NCBI GenBank assembly: GCA_047921455.1
Contig: JBLRWC010000006.1
Location: forward strand, 27,407-91,406
DNA from: XN24 sp047921455
GTDB lineage: Bacteria; Pseudomonadota; Gammaproteobacteria; Steroidobacterales; XN24
DNA: 64,000 nucleotides
Reading direction: 5' to 3'
The translations under genes and the position numbers were made by a program. The notes below the pieces were generated by a model that was not told the DNA's origin, did no database searches, and saw only the letters and a list, made by a program, of their open reading frames with translations. Of the stretch, positions 44,684 through 53,854 are shown piece by piece; position 1 is the first letter of the stretch, and each line of letters opens with the position of its first letter.

Positions 44684-45848
44684 CAAGTCGCGGCGCAACG
44701 CGTTCGATACGCGCGCCATTCATGCCGGCCAGTCCCCGGATCCCAGCACCGGCGCCGTCATGCAGCCCATCTATGCGACTTCGACTTACGTACAGTCGAG
44801 TCCCGGCGTGCACCAGGGCTACGAGTACTCCCGGACGCAGAACCCGACCCGCATGGCGTGGGAGCGGAGCCTCGCCGATCTCGAAAGCGGCGCGCACGGT
44901 TTCGCGTTTGCTTCCGGGATGGCCGCGATCGCCACCTTGCTGGAACTGCTCGACGCCGGCAGCCATGTCGTCGCCATGGACGATCTCTACGGCGGGACCG
45001 GCCGGCTGTTCAATCGCGTGCGCGCGCGCAGCGCCGGCTTGCGGGTGAGCTATGCCGACTTGTCGGATCCCGGCGCGTTGGCGGGCGCCATCCGCGAGGA
45101 CACCCGCATGGTCTGGATCGAGACGCCGACCAACCCGATGCTGAAGCTGGTCGATATCGCGGCGGTCGCGGCGGAGGCCAAAGCACAGGGGGCGCTGGTG
45201 GTGGTGGATAATACCTTTGCCAGCCCCTGGAGCCAGCGGCCGCTGGAGCTCGGCGCCGATATCGTGGTGCACTCGGCGACCAAGTACCTCAATGGACACT
45301 CGGACGTGGTCGGCGGCGTCGTCGCCGTGAATGATCCGGGCTTGGCCGAGCAGCTGGCATTCCTGCAGAATTCCATCGGCGCGGTCGCCGGTCCCTTCGA
45401 CAGCTTTCTCACGCTACGCGGCGTGAAGACGCTGGCGCTCAGGATGGCGCGCCATAACGCCAACGGCCTGGCCATCGCGCGCTGGCTGGAAGGCCGGCGC
45501 GGCGTCGAGCGGGTGATATATCCCTGGCTGGAGTCGCACCCACAGCACGAACTGGCGCGCCGCCAGATGGCGGGCGGCGGCGGCATTGTCAGTTTCGATA
45601 TCGCCGGCGGCATCGAGGCCGCGCGCACTTTCCTGGAAAATTGCCGGTTATTCACGCTGGCGGAGAGTCTCGGCGGCGTCGAAAGCCTGGTGAATCACCC
45701 GGCCATCATGACGCACGCCTCCGTGCCCGCCGAGACCCGCGCCAGGCTGGGCATCAGTGACAGCCTGGTCCGCCTCTCGGTAGGGATCGAGGATTGCGAC
45801 GATTTGCTGATGGACCTGGAGAATGCGTTGCAGGCATGCGGGCATTGA
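44676..45848 (+). CDS. Cystathionine gamma-lyase (trans-sulfuration PLP enzyme)
   Basis: A 390-residue Cys/Met-metabolism PLP enzyme: PIYATSTYVQSSPG, YEYSRTQNPTR, AFASGMAAIATLLELL, WIETPTNPMLKLVDI, VVDNTFASP, and the PLP lysine Lys203 in HSATKYLNGHSD. Pairing with cbs makes cystathionine gamma-lyase (cystathionine to cysteine, 2-oxobutyrate and ammonia) the best reading. Cystathionine gamma-synthase cannot be excluded by sequence alone. The 8-base overlap with cbs indicates one operon. Confidence 0.88.
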   Translation: MSNKSRRNAFDTRAIHAGQSPDPSTGAVMQPIYATSTYVQSSPGVHQGYEYSRTQNPTRMAWERSLADLESGAHGFAFASGMAAIATLLELLDAGSHVVAMDDLYGGTGRLFNRVRARSAGLRVSYADLSDPGALAGAIREDTRMVWIETPTNPMLKLVDIAAVAAEAKAQGALVVVDNTFASPWSQRPLELGADIVVHSATKYLNGHSDVVGGVVAVNDPGLAEQLAFLQNSIGAVAGPFDSFLTLRGVKTLALRMARHNANGLAIARWLEGRRGVERVIYPWLESHPQHELARRQMAGGGGIVSFDIAGGIEAARTFLENCRLFTLAESLGGVESLVNHPAIMTHASVPAETRARLGISDSLVRLSVGIEDCDDLLMDLENALQACGH

Positions 45849-45922
45849 CGGCGCGCGGGCGTGGCCTGGGCCGCGCCAGATCCTCGTCGCCAGATTCTTC
45901 CGGGTCGGCCGGCAAGCCGCCC

Positions 45923-46927
45923 TCAGCCGTGCAGAAAATCCGGCACCGGCAAGTCCTTCGAGGCCAGGAACTCGGCATTGAAGAGTCGCTGCCGATAGCG
46001 TAATCCTGAATCACACAGGATCGTGACGATGGTGTGCCCCGGGCCGAGCTTGCGCGCCAGCCGGATTGCGCCAGCGACGTTGACGCCGCTTGAGCCGCCC
46101 AGCAGCAGGCCTTCTTCCTGTAGCAGTCGGAATACCAGCGGAATCGACTCGGAGTCGGGCAACTGGAAGGCATGATCGACGACCGCCTCGGCGAAGTTTT
46201 TCGTGATGCGGCCGTTGCCAATGCCTTCGGTGATCGAGCCGCCCTCGGCTTTCAGTTCGCCGTGCGTAAAATGGTTGTAGAGCGCCGAGCCGCTCGGATC
46301 CGACAAGCCGATCTGGATGTGGTAGTCGCGCGCCTTGAGGGCCCGCCCGACGCCCGCGAGCGTGCCGCCCGTGCCCACGGCGCAGATAAAGCCGTGGATT
46401 TGTCCGCCGGTTTGGGCCCAGATCTCCGGGCCGGTGGTGGTGAGGTGGAAGGCGTAGTTGGCCGTGTTGTCGAACTGGTTGGCCCACAGCGCGCCATGCG
46501 GCTCTTTGGCCGCCAGTTCTGCGGCCAGGCGTTGCGAGACGTGCACGTAGTTGTCGGGGTTCTTGTAGGGAACGGCGGGGACGAGGCGCACCTCCGCGCC
46601 ATAGGCCCTGAGCGTCTCGATTTTCTCCTGGCTCTGGGTTTCCGGCATGACGATCACGGTGCGATAGCCGAGCGCATTGCCCACCATCGCCAGCCCGATG
46701 CCGGTATTGCCGGCGGTGCCTTCCACGATCACGCCGCCGGGCTTCAGCAGGCCACGCGCCTCGGCGTCGCGCACGATGCCCAGCGCGGCGCGGTCCTTCA
46801 CTGATCCACCGGGATTCATGAACTCGGCCTTGCCGAGGATTTCGCAGCCGGTCTCCTCTGACGGACCGCGCAGTCGGATCAGCGGCGTGTTGCCAATAGC
46901 GTCGAGAACGGTGGGCAGAATTCCCAT
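45923..46927 (-). CDS. cysK: Cysteine synthase A-type O-acetylserine sulfhydrylase
   Basis: A 334-residue fold-type II PLP enzyme: DAIGNTPLIRLRG, PLP lysine Lys44 in NPGGSVKDRAA, VEGTAGNTGIGLA (substrate loop), AVGTGGTLAGVG (phosphate loop), GGSSGVNVAGAIRLA. It lacks CBS domains. It makes cysteine from O-acetylserine and sulfide. It faces the cbs-lyase operon tail to tail and lies just downstream of prfA on the same strand. Confidence 0.9.
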   Translation of the reverse strand: MGILPTVLDAIGNTPLIRLRGPSEETGCEILGKAEFMNPGGSVKDRAALGIVRDAEARGLLKPGGVIVEGTAGNTGIGLAMVGNALGYRTVIVMPETQSQEKIETLRAYGAEVRLVPAVPYKNPDNYVHVSQRLAAELAAKEPHGALWANQFDNTANYAFHLTTTGPEIWAQTGGQIHGFICAVGTGGTLAGVGRALKARDYHIQIGLSDPSGSALYNHFTHGELKAEGGSITEGIGNGRITKNFAEAVVDHAFQLPDSESIPLVFRLLQEEGLLLGGSSGVNVAGAIRLARKLGPGHTIVTILCDSGLRYRQRLFNAEFLASKDLPVPDFLHG

Positions 46928-46946
46928 GCGGATATCTCCGTTGCGT

Positions 46947-48029
46947 TTACTCGGCCAGCGCGGCGAGTTGGTCGGCCTGGTATTCGCTGGCCAAAGGCTC
47001 GATGACTTGATCGAGGTCGCCCGCCAACACGTCTTCCAGGCGATAGATCGTCAGGTTGATACGATGATCGGTGACCCGGCCTTGCGGGAAATTATACGTG
47101 CGGATGCGCTCCGAGCGGTCGCCGGAACCGACTTGCAGGCGCCGGTTTTGCGCATGGGCCGCCTCGCGACGGCTGCGCTCGGCGTCCATCAGTCGCGCTT
47201 GCAGCAATGACAGGGCCCGGGCACGGTTCTTGTGTTGCGAGCGTTCGTCCTGGCATTCGACCACCAGGCCGGTCGGCAAATGGGTCAGGCGCACGGCGGA
47301 GTCGGTCTTGTTGATGTGCTGGCCGCCGGCGCCGGAAGCCCGGTATGTGTCTATCCGCAGGTCCGCCGGGTTGATTTCGATTTCCTCGAGCGCTTCGGCT
47401 TCGGGCAGCACGGCCACGGTACATGCCGAGGTATGTATGCGCCCTTGCGATTCGGTCTCGGGCACGCGTTGTACACGGTGCGCACCCGACTCGAATTTCA
47501 GTTTCGAGTAGACGCCCTGGCCGACGACCCGGGAAATGATTTCGCGATACCCGCCGTGTTCGCCCTCGCTGGCGGACAGGATCTCGATAGTCCAGCCGAC
47601 GCGCTCCGCGTAGCGGCTGTACATGCGGAACAGGTCGCCGGCGAAGATCCCCGCCTCGTCGCCGCCCGTGCCGGCGCGAATCTCGAGAAAGATATTCGCC
47701 TCGTCCAGCGGATCGTGCGGCACCAGGTATTTCTTCAGCTCCAGTTCGAGCGATTCGAGGCGTGCATTGGCCGCGACCAGTTCTTCCTCGGCCAGTTCGC
47801 GCAACTCGGGATCCCGGTCAGCCGCCATCTCGACTGCGGCGGCCGCGTCGGCGCGCGCTTCCCGCCACATCCGGTAGTCGCGGACCAGTGGCTCCAGGCG
47901 GGCGTATTCCCGCGACAGGTCACGAAAACGATTCTGATCGCCGATGATGCCGGGATCAGACAGGAGGGCAGTGACTTCCTCGTGGCGCTCCACCAGGTTC
48001 GCCAGCTTGGTGATGATGGAATCTTTCAA
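46947..48029 (-). CDS. prfA: Peptide chain release factor 1
   Basis: A 360-residue RF1 that terminates at UAA and UAG. GGQ at residues 235-237 (ASGAGGQHINKTDSAVR); the codon-recognition tripeptide is PET at 190-192 before SQGRIHTSACTVAV, in line with RF1 PxT. Length equals the E. coli protein. The ATG starts at the base after the hemA stop, so the two are coupled. Confidence 0.97.
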   Translation of the reverse strand: MKDSIITKLANLVERHEEVTALLSDPGIIGDQNRFRDLSREYARLEPLVRDYRMWREARADAAAAVEMAADRDPELRELAEEELVAANARLESLELELKKYLVPHDPLDEANIFLEIRAGTGGDEAGIFAGDLFRMYSRYAERVGWTIEILSASEGEHGGYREIISRVVGQGVYSKLKFESGAHRVQRVPETESQGRIHTSACTVAVLPEAEALEEIEINPADLRIDTYRASGAGGQHINKTDSAVRLTHLPTGLVVECQDERSQHKNRARALSLLQARLMDAERSRREAAHAQNRRLQVGSGDRSERIRTYNFPQGRVTDHRINLTIYRLEDVLAGDLDQVIEPLASEYQADQLAALAE

Positions 48030-49286
48030 TCAGTCCTCGGCTTCGAGGCCAAATAGCCGACGCGCTGCGGTCAGCAGTTCCTGGTCGCCTTCCTCGCCGG
48101 CGCGTCGCATGCTGACGCTCGGCAGGTGCATCAGCTTGTTAGTCAGTGTCCGCGACAAAAAATCCATCACTTCTTCCGGGGTGCGCCCGGCTTCCAGCAT
48201 GCGCTGTGCCTGTTCGTTGACCGCGCCGCGAATTTCCTCGGCGCGGCTGCGCACCGAGCGAATGGTTGGCGCGGCGTCGCGGGTTTTCAGGGTCTGGGCG
48301 AAGCGGATCACCTCAACGTCGATGATGCGGCGAGCCTGGGCGGCCGCTTCCTCGCGTGCCTTGAGATTGTCGTCCACCACGCTCTGCAGGTCGTCAACGG
48401 TGTACAGGTAGACATCGTCGAGTTCGCCGACTGCCGCCTCGACATCCCGCGGTACCGCCAGGTCGACGATAAACATGGGTTTGCGTCGTCGCGCCTTCAG
48501 GGCCGCCTTCACCATCGCCTTGGTAATCAGCGCGTCCGGACTGGCGGTCGAGCAGATGACCATGTCGGCGGCCGCGAGGTGGTCCGGAATCTCGTTGAGT
48601 TCAATCGCGAAACCCTTGTGTTCATGGGCAAGCGTGCGCGCGCGGGCGATGCTGCGGTTGGCGATGACGATCTTGCCGATGCCGCGCCCCGCCAGGTGCT
48701 GGGCGACCAGTTCGATGGTTTCGCCGGCGCCCACGAGCAGCGCCGAGTGTTGCCCGAAATCGGCAAAAATCTGTCGCGCCAGGTTGACTGCCGCATAGGC
48801 GACGGATACGGCGCTCGAACCGATTTCGGTATCGGTGCGCACCTGCTTGGCGACCGAGAAGGCCTGCTGAAACAGTGAATGCAGCACTGGTCCGGCGCTG
48901 CCGGCCTCGGTGGCGACCCGGTAGGCCTCCTTCATCTGGCCGAGGATTTGCGGTTCCCCGAGCACGGCTGAATCGAGGCCACAGGCGACCGTGAAGGTGT
49001 GGCTGACGGCCAGCTGGTTGTCCAGCTGGTAGAGGCAGCCGTTCGCGCGATCGCCGAGGTGATGGTAATCGTTGAGCCAGTCGCGTACGTGCACCAGCCC
49101 CTTCTCGGCGCAGCGACTGTAGAACTCGGTCCGGTTGCAGGTGGAGACGATCAACATCTCGTCTACCTGCGGCAGCTGCACGAGTTCGCCCAGCGCAACC
49201 GGCAACCGCTCCGGGTTGAAGGCGAGCTTCTCCCGGATCTCGACCGGAGCCGAGCGATGATTAACACCTAGAACTTTAAGGGACAT
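48030..49286 (-). CDS. hemA: Glutamyl-tRNA reductase
   Basis: A 418-residue enzyme that reduces Glu-tRNA to glutamate-1-semialdehyde for haem synthesis. GVNHRSAPVEIREKLAF at the N-terminus, catalytic Cys50 in STCNRTEFY, GLDSAVLGEPQILGQMK, and the NADPH domain (LLVGAGETIELVAQHL). A C-terminal dimerisation helix ends the protein. Directly upstream of prfA, and divergent from the TPR lipoprotein gene. Confidence 0.97.
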   Translation of the reverse strand: MSLKVLGVNHRSAPVEIREKLAFNPERLPVALGELVQLPQVDEMLIVSTCNRTEFYSRCAEKGLVHVRDWLNDYHHLGDRANGCLYQLDNQLAVSHTFTVACGLDSAVLGEPQILGQMKEAYRVATEAGSAGPVLHSLFQQAFSVAKQVRTDTEIGSSAVSVAYAAVNLARQIFADFGQHSALLVGAGETIELVAQHLAGRGIGKIVIANRSIARARTLAHEHKGFAIELNEIPDHLAAADMVICSTASPDALITKAMVKAALKARRRKPMFIVDLAVPRDVEAAVGELDDVYLYTVDDLQSVVDDNLKAREEAAAQARRIIDVEVIRFAQTLKTRDAAPTIRSVRSRAEEIRGAVNEQAQRMLEAGRTPEEVMDFLSRTLTNKLMHLPSVSMRRAGEEGDQELLTAARRLFGLEAED

Positions 49287-49302
49287 CAGGTCGGTAACGC
49301 AG

Positions 49303-49337
49303 TTGCCGGGTTGGATAATTTAGCAATTGTCCGGCAA
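49303..49337. promoter_or_regulatory. Inverted repeat in the hemA / TPR-lipoprotein divergent region
   Basis: Perfect 7-bp arms TTGCCGG (49303-49309) and CCGGCAA (49331-49337) are separated by 21 bases of AT-rich sequence. The centre-to-centre spacing of 28 bases is close to three helical turns. It lies 17-51 bases upstream of the hemA ATG. It could be an operator for hemA; it is not a terminator because no T-run follows. The regulator is unknown. Confidence 0.35.
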
Positions 49338-49423
49338 GCGGCCCCGCGGACACAAGCGGAGCGCGCCGACGGAGACTTGTTTTCATGCGGTATAGTGGCT
49401 TTCCACAAGCCTGTGACCAAGCC

Positions 49424-51103
49424 ATGAAGCCCCTGTTACTCCCGCTATTGCTCCTGTTCCTGGCGGCCTGCGCGACGCCCGGCCCCGGGGCGCCGGACCC
49501 CGATGGGGCACCCCCCGATTTCGGCAGCCCCGGCGAAGCAAGCTACCATCTGCTGATGGCCGAGATCGCCTTGCAGCGGGATCGGCCGGCGCTTGCGGCG
49601 ACAGAGTACCTGCGCGCCGCGCGCGCCAGCGAGGACCCCGAGGTGGCGGCCCGCGCAACCCGCGTCATCAGCGACTTCGGCACGCTGGAGGAGGGCCTGG
49701 CCGCCGCCCAGCGCTGGGCGGACCTGGCGCCCGGTGAAATGCTGCCGCAACGTTTCCAGGCGCGTTTTTTCCTGCAGGCGGGCGAGGTGCAGCGGGCTGC
49801 CGACATGCTGGCACTGCTGCGGACGGCCATCGAAGCAGAGCAGGTGGCGCGCCCGTTCCTGCCGCTGGTGCCGCTGGCCATGGAGGCGCGCGATCCCGGC
49901 GTCGCCGTGGCCGCCCTGGCGGCTGTCGTGGTGGACCACCCGGATGATGCCAGCGGCGCCTACGCGCACGCCTACCTGGCGCTCCGTGCCGGCCAGGTGG
50001 CATTGGCGCAATCCGAGGCGCAACGCGCGCTCCGGCTCGATCCCGAGTGGACGGACGCGGCGCTGCTCTATGCACGTGCACTCGCGGCGGCGGAACGCAC
50101 GGACGAGGCGCTCGCCTGGCTGGCGGAGCGACCCGAGGCCGGCGAGCGGATCGTCCAGCTCGAGACCGCCGCCATGCTGATGCAGGCCGACCGCACGGCC
50201 GAAGCGCGGGCCGTGCTGGGCGACCTGCTGGCCGCCGATCCGGCCGACACGGACGCCTTGCGGCTGCTTGGCTTCGTGGAATATTTCACCGGCGAGACAG
50301 CTGCGGCGCGCGAGATTTTTCTCGCCTTGCTCGCGTCCGGCGAATACACGGATGATGCGGTGTTCTACCTCGGCGGAATCGCGGAACAGGCGGGTGAAAT
50401 CGAGGAGGCGGCGCGACTCTACGCGCGCGTCGAAAGCGGCGAGCACCTCGTGACCGCACAAGTGCGGCTGGCGCTGCTGATGTACCGCATGGGCCGCCCC
50501 GAACTGGCGATCAATCATCTCGAGTTGTTCGCCCGCCGCAATCCGGACGCCGTGGTCGAACTCGGCACCGCACGGGCGCAACTGCTGGCGCGGCTGGGCA
50601 TGTTCGAGGAGGCCCTGGACGTCTACGGTGAAATCCTCGCCCGTTTCCCCGATGATTTCGCCAGCCGTTATGCGCGCGGCTTGCTGTACGTGGAACTTGA
50701 TCGCGCCGCGGAGGCGCTGGAGGATTTCGGTCACCTCGTGGCCATGTACCCGGATGACCCGACCGCGCTCAACGCCCTCGGCTACACCCTGGCGGATATG
50801 ACCGAGCGCTATGACCAGGCTTACCAGCTGATCTACCGGGCCCTCACGCTGGAGCCTGGCAATCCGGCCATCCTCGACAGCATGGGCTGGGTGCTTTACC
50901 GGCAGGGTCGTCCCGAGGAAGCGTTGCCGTATATCGAGCGGTCCTGGGAGATTCATCGCGATGCGGAAATTGCGGCCCACCTCGGTGAAGTGCTGTGGAG
51001 CCTCGGACGCATTGATGAAGCACGGGAGATCTGGCTCGAGGCGATCGTCGAGTGGCCCGGTAGCCAGGTACTGCTGGAAACCATGGGTCGACTGGATCCT
51101 TAG
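49424..51103 (+). CDS. TPR-repeat lipoprotein
   Basis: A 559-residue protein with an N-terminal lipoprotein signal (LLLPLLLLFLAACATPG) and tetratricopeptide-like helical repeats through the rest, best formed at the C-terminal half (YPDDPTALNALGYTLADM, LEPGNPAILDSMGWVLYRQG). The same kind of TPR gene sits before lolB in other GC-rich gammaproteobacteria. Probably anchored to the outer membrane facing the periplasm. Function unknown. The ATG at 49424 is chosen because it puts the signal first; an earlier one exists at 49385. Confidence 0.87.
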   Translation: MKPLLLPLLLLFLAACATPGPGAPDPDGAPPDFGSPGEASYHLLMAEIALQRDRPALAATEYLRAARASEDPEVAARATRVISDFGTLEEGLAAAQRWADLAPGEMLPQRFQARFFLQAGEVQRAADMLALLRTAIEAEQVARPFLPLVPLAMEARDPGVAVAALAAVVVDHPDDASGAYAHAYLALRAGQVALAQSEAQRALRLDPEWTDAALLYARALAAAERTDEALAWLAERPEAGERIVQLETAAMLMQADRTAEARAVLGDLLAADPADTDALRLLGFVEYFTGETAAAREIFLALLASGEYTDDAVFYLGGIAEQAGEIEEAARLYARVESGEHLVTAQVRLALLMYRMGRPELAINHLELFARRNPDAVVELGTARAQLLARLGMFEEALDVYGEILARFPDDFASRYARGLLYVELDRAAEALEDFGHLVAMYPDDPTALNALGYTLADMTERYDQAYQLIYRALTLEPGNPAILDSMGWVLYRQGRPEEALPYIERSWEIHRDAEIAAHLGEVLWSLGRIDEAREIWLEAIVEWPGSQVLLETMGRLDP

Positions 51104-51106
51104 AAA

Positions 51107-51763
51107 ATGCTGCGGGTGATGACAAATCATGGCGCTGCTGACGAATGGGCCGCAAGGTTCTCTATAATGGTTCTCATTAGCGTCCTGGCGGCCGGTTGTG
51201 CGGCACCGCTCGAACGCCCCATGGCACCGAGGATGGATTGGTTGGAAAGGCGGGATATGCTGCGCGAAATTGAAGAATTCCGAATGGAGGGTCGGCTGGC
51301 GCTCAATACGGGCCGGCGCGGCTATAGCGGCACGGTATCGTGGGAGCAAAACGACGATATCGTCGATTTCCGCTTCCGCGGGCCGTTTGGCTTCGGCGGC
51401 TTTCGCATTCACGGCGATCCCGAGCAACTGCGGGTCAAGACGACGGCCGGCGACGAGTTCCTGTTACGCGACCCGGAACTCGAAATGACCGAGCGGTTCG
51501 GCTGGAGCCTGCCGGTACACAGCATGCGCTACTGGATCCTGGGCGTTTCCGACCCGGATTCCCCCGCGACCGAGGTGCCCGACGAAGATGGCTTGCTCGA
51601 AAGCGTCGAACAGGCGGGCTGGCTGGTGCGTTACGACGGTTATGGCGAATCCGCGGGCCTGTTGTTGCCTCGTCGCCTCGATATGGAGCGCGGCGAGGTG
51701 CGCATCCGCGTGATGACCGATCGCTGGGAAATCCCGGGCGCGCCGACCTTTAGCGGCCGATGA
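51107..51763 (+). CDS. lolB: Outer-membrane lipoprotein insertion protein LolB
   Basis: A LolB-family protein of up to 218 residues that receives lipoproteins from LolA and inserts them into the outer membrane. The lipobox LAAGC lies at about residues 27-31 from the first ATG; the ATG at 51167 would give a shorter, better signal. FRMEGRLALNTGRRGYSGTV, FRFRGPFGFGGFRIHG, MRYWILGVSDPDSP and WEIPGAPTFSGR are family features. The stop overlaps ispE by 4 bases. Confidence 0.9.
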   Translation: MLRVMTNHGAADEWAARFSIMVLISVLAAGCAAPLERPMAPRMDWLERRDMLREIEEFRMEGRLALNTGRRGYSGTVSWEQNDDIVDFRFRGPFGFGGFRIHGDPEQLRVKTTAGDEFLLRDPELEMTERFGWSLPVHSMRYWILGVSDPDSPATEVPDEDGLLESVEQAGWLVRYDGYGESAGLLLPRRLDMERGEVRIRVMTDRWEIPGAPTFSGR

Positions 51764-52647
51764 CCCGGGCTTGGCCGGCGCCAGCCAAGCTGAACCTGTT
51801 CCTGCATGTCACCGGCAGGCGAGCAGACGGCTATCACCTGCTGCAGACGGCGTTCCAATTGCTCGACTATTGCGACGATGTATTCATCGACGTCACCGGC
51901 GACGGCGCAATTCGCCGTCTTGAGGGGCTCGCGAGCGTCCCTGCGGACGATGACCTGGCTGTGCGCGCTGCACGCCTGCTGCAATCGGTCTCAGGCTGCC
52001 CCCTGGGCGCCGATATCCGGATCCACAAGCGCATCCCGGCCGGCGGCGGGCTTGGCGGCGGCAGCTCGAATGCAGCGACGGTGCTGGTGGCCCTGGATCG
52101 ACTTTGGGGTTTGGATTGGCCAGCGGAGCGGCTCGCGACGCTGGGTCTCGAGCTGGGCGCCGATGTGCCGGTGTTTGTCCACGGGCGCTCCGCCTGGGCC
52201 GAGGGGGTCGGCGAACGGCTGACGCCGATCGAGTTGCCACCAGCCTGGTACCTGGTCGTATGTCCGTCTTGCGCGGTCTCCACGGCGGAGATTTTCTCGG
52301 CGCCGGAATTGACACGAGATACCCCGGAAACGACAATTAACGGCTTTCTTTCGGCCGGCGGGCGAAATGATTGCGAGCCCGTGGTCCGGCGGCGCTATCC
52401 GGCGGTCGCGGCAGCCCTTGATTGGACTGCGGCGCAGGCTGGCGGAGTCGGCGCCAGGTTGACGGGTACGGGCGGCTGCGTGTTCGCAGAGTTCGCGGCG
52501 GCCGCGCCGGCGCAAGCGGCGCTGGAGCAACTGCCAGCGGGCTGGACGGGGTTCGTGGCCCGTGGACTTGCCCGGAGTCCGCTGCTGGCGCGACGGTCCG
52601 CCGAGCGGGCGCCGGCTGTCGAGAAGACCGGGCACGGTCAAGGTTGA
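51760..52647 (+). CDS. ispE: 4-diphosphocytidyl-2-C-methyl-D-erythritol kinase
   Basis: A 295-residue GHMP kinase of the MEP isoprenoid pathway. PAPAKLNLFLHVTGRRADGYH at the N-terminus, the ATP loop PAGGGLGGGSSNAAT, and ARLTGTGGCVFAEF at the C-terminus. Overlaps lolB at ATGA; tRNA-Gln follows immediately. Confidence 0.96.
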   Translation: MTRAWPAPAKLNLFLHVTGRRADGYHLLQTAFQLLDYCDDVFIDVTGDGAIRRLEGLASVPADDDLAVRAARLLQSVSGCPLGADIRIHKRIPAGGGLGGGSSNAATVLVALDRLWGLDWPAERLATLGLELGADVPVFVHGRSAWAEGVGERLTPIELPPAWYLVVCPSCAVSTAEIFSAPELTRDTPETTINGFLSAGGRNDCEPVVRRRYPAVAAALDWTAAQAGGVGARLTGTGGCVFAEFAAAAPAQAALEQLPAGWTGFVARGLARSPLLARRSAERAPAVEKTGHGQG

Positions 52648-52651
52648 CTGC

Positions 52652-52726
52652 TGGGGTGTAGCCAAGTGGTAAGGCAACGGGTTTTGATCCCGTCATGCGG
52701 AGGTTCGAATCCTCCCACCCCAGCCA
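52652..52726 (+). tRNA. tRNA-Gln (anticodon TTG)
   Basis: A full cloverleaf with encoded CCA: acceptor TGGGGTG/CACCCCA, D arm GCC...GGC, anticodon arm ACGGG-TTTTGAT-CCCGT with anticodon TTG at 52684-52686, T arm GGAGG-TTCGAAT-CCTCC. The first pair is U1-A72, the identity feature read by bacterial GatCAB on tRNA-Gln. It sits between ispE and prs, as in pseudomonads. Confidence 0.97.
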
Positions 52727-52809
52727 TTTCCGGGTAGATCCTGGCGGCGAACGATCAGCAGGGGCCAAGTGGGCCCAGGGGAGCGAGGGTGGTTCAAGAA
52801 GTAGGTCAT

Positions 52810-53748
52810 ATGGCGGTGTTCTCAGGGAACGCCAACCGGGATCTGGCTGAAAGTATTGCCCGGCACCTCGGTTTTCCGCTGGGCAAGCTGCAGGTAGGTC
52901 GTTTCAGCGATGGTGAAGTCTCCGCCGAGGTGCTGGAGAACGTTCGCGGACGCGACGTGTTCGTGGTCCAGTCGACCTGTCCGCCGGTCAACGACAACCT
53001 GCTCGAACTGCTGGTGATGGTGGACGCGCTGCGGCGCGCCTCCGCGGCCCGGATCACGGCCGTAGTGCCCTACTACGGGTATGCGCGGCAGGATCGTCGG
53101 CCGCGCGCCCAGCGGGTCGCGATCTCGGCGAAGCTGGTGGCCAACATGATTACCCATGCCGGGGTCGACCGGGTCCTCACGGTGGACTTGCACGCCGACC
53201 AGATCCAGGGTTTTTTCGATATCCCGGTTGACAATGTCTATGCCTCGCCGGTGTTGCTGCACGACGCCTGGAAGCAGCGCTACCAGAATATGATCGTGGT
53301 CTCGCCCGATGTCGGCGGCGTGGTGCGCGCCCGGGCGCTCGCCAAGCGGCTGGACGACGCCGAGCTGGCTATCATCGACAAGCGCAGGCCGCGTGCCAAC
53401 GAGTCCCAGGTGATGCATATCATCGGTGATGTGCGCGGCAAGACCTGCCTGCTGGTGGACGACATGGTCGATACGGCCGGCACGATGTGCCAGGGCGTCG
53501 CGGCCTTGAAAGAGCACGGCGCCACAGAGGTCTATGCCTACATCACTCACCCGGTCCTGTCAGGACCGGCCGTGCAACGTATCAACGATTCGCTGTTGGA
53601 CGGGCTGGTAGTGACCGACACTATCCCGCTCTCCGATGCCGCGCGCGCCAGCGCGAAAATCCGCCAGCTCAGCGTGGCGGAAATGCTGGCCGAGACCATG
53701 CGCCGGATCAGCGACGAGGAATCCGTCAGCTCGCTCTATGTAGATTGA
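52810..53748 (+). CDS. prs: Ribose-phosphate pyrophosphokinase
   Basis: A 312-residue PRPP synthase: VFSGNANRDLAE, GRFSDGEVSAEVLENVRG, YGYARQDRRPRAQ, VLTVDLHADQIQGFFD, VVSPDVGGVVRA and the PRPP-binding LLVDDMVDTAGTM. The ATG at 52810 matches the length of other members. A GTG seven codons upstream (52789) with GGGGAG before it is an alternative. Confidence 0.96.
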   Translation: MAVFSGNANRDLAESIARHLGFPLGKLQVGRFSDGEVSAEVLENVRGRDVFVVQSTCPPVNDNLLELLVMVDALRRASAARITAVVPYYGYARQDRRPRAQRVAISAKLVANMITHAGVDRVLTVDLHADQIQGFFDIPVDNVYASPVLLHDAWKQRYQNMIVVSPDVGGVVRARALAKRLDDAELAIIDKRRPRANESQVMHIIGDVRGKTCLLVDDMVDTAGTMCQGVAALKEHGATEVYAYITHPVLSGPAVQRINDSLLDGLVVTDTIPLSDAARASAKIRQLSVAEMLAETMRRISDEESVSSLYVD

Positions 53749-53793
53749 GCCGACCGGAGAACGGTGATCCCGCGATCGGGACGCCGGGTCGGC
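53749..53793 (+). other. Stem-loop in the prs-rplY intergenic region
   Basis: Outer arms GCCGACC (53749-53755) and GGTCGGC (53787-53793) enclose an inner hairpin TCCCG-cgat-CGGGA. No T-run follows, so it is not a classical terminator. It lies about 60 bases before the L25 start, where a leader structure could modulate rplY expression or protect the processed mRNA. Confidence 0.4.
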
Positions 53794-53854
53794 ATGCGCG
53801 TAAGCCTGGTCGCGGGCCCGCGGTGCCGGAACATTACTTCAATGGAGATCCCAG

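Noticed and set aside
45855..45882. Hairpin GGCGCG...CGCGCC between the lyase gene and cysK as a bidirectional terminator
   Set aside because: Short stem with a long loop and no T-run on either side.
49445..51427. 660-codon minus-strand frame across the TPR lipoprotein and lolB
   Set aside because: Shadow frame. The plus strand has signal sequences, TPRs and the LolB family pattern.
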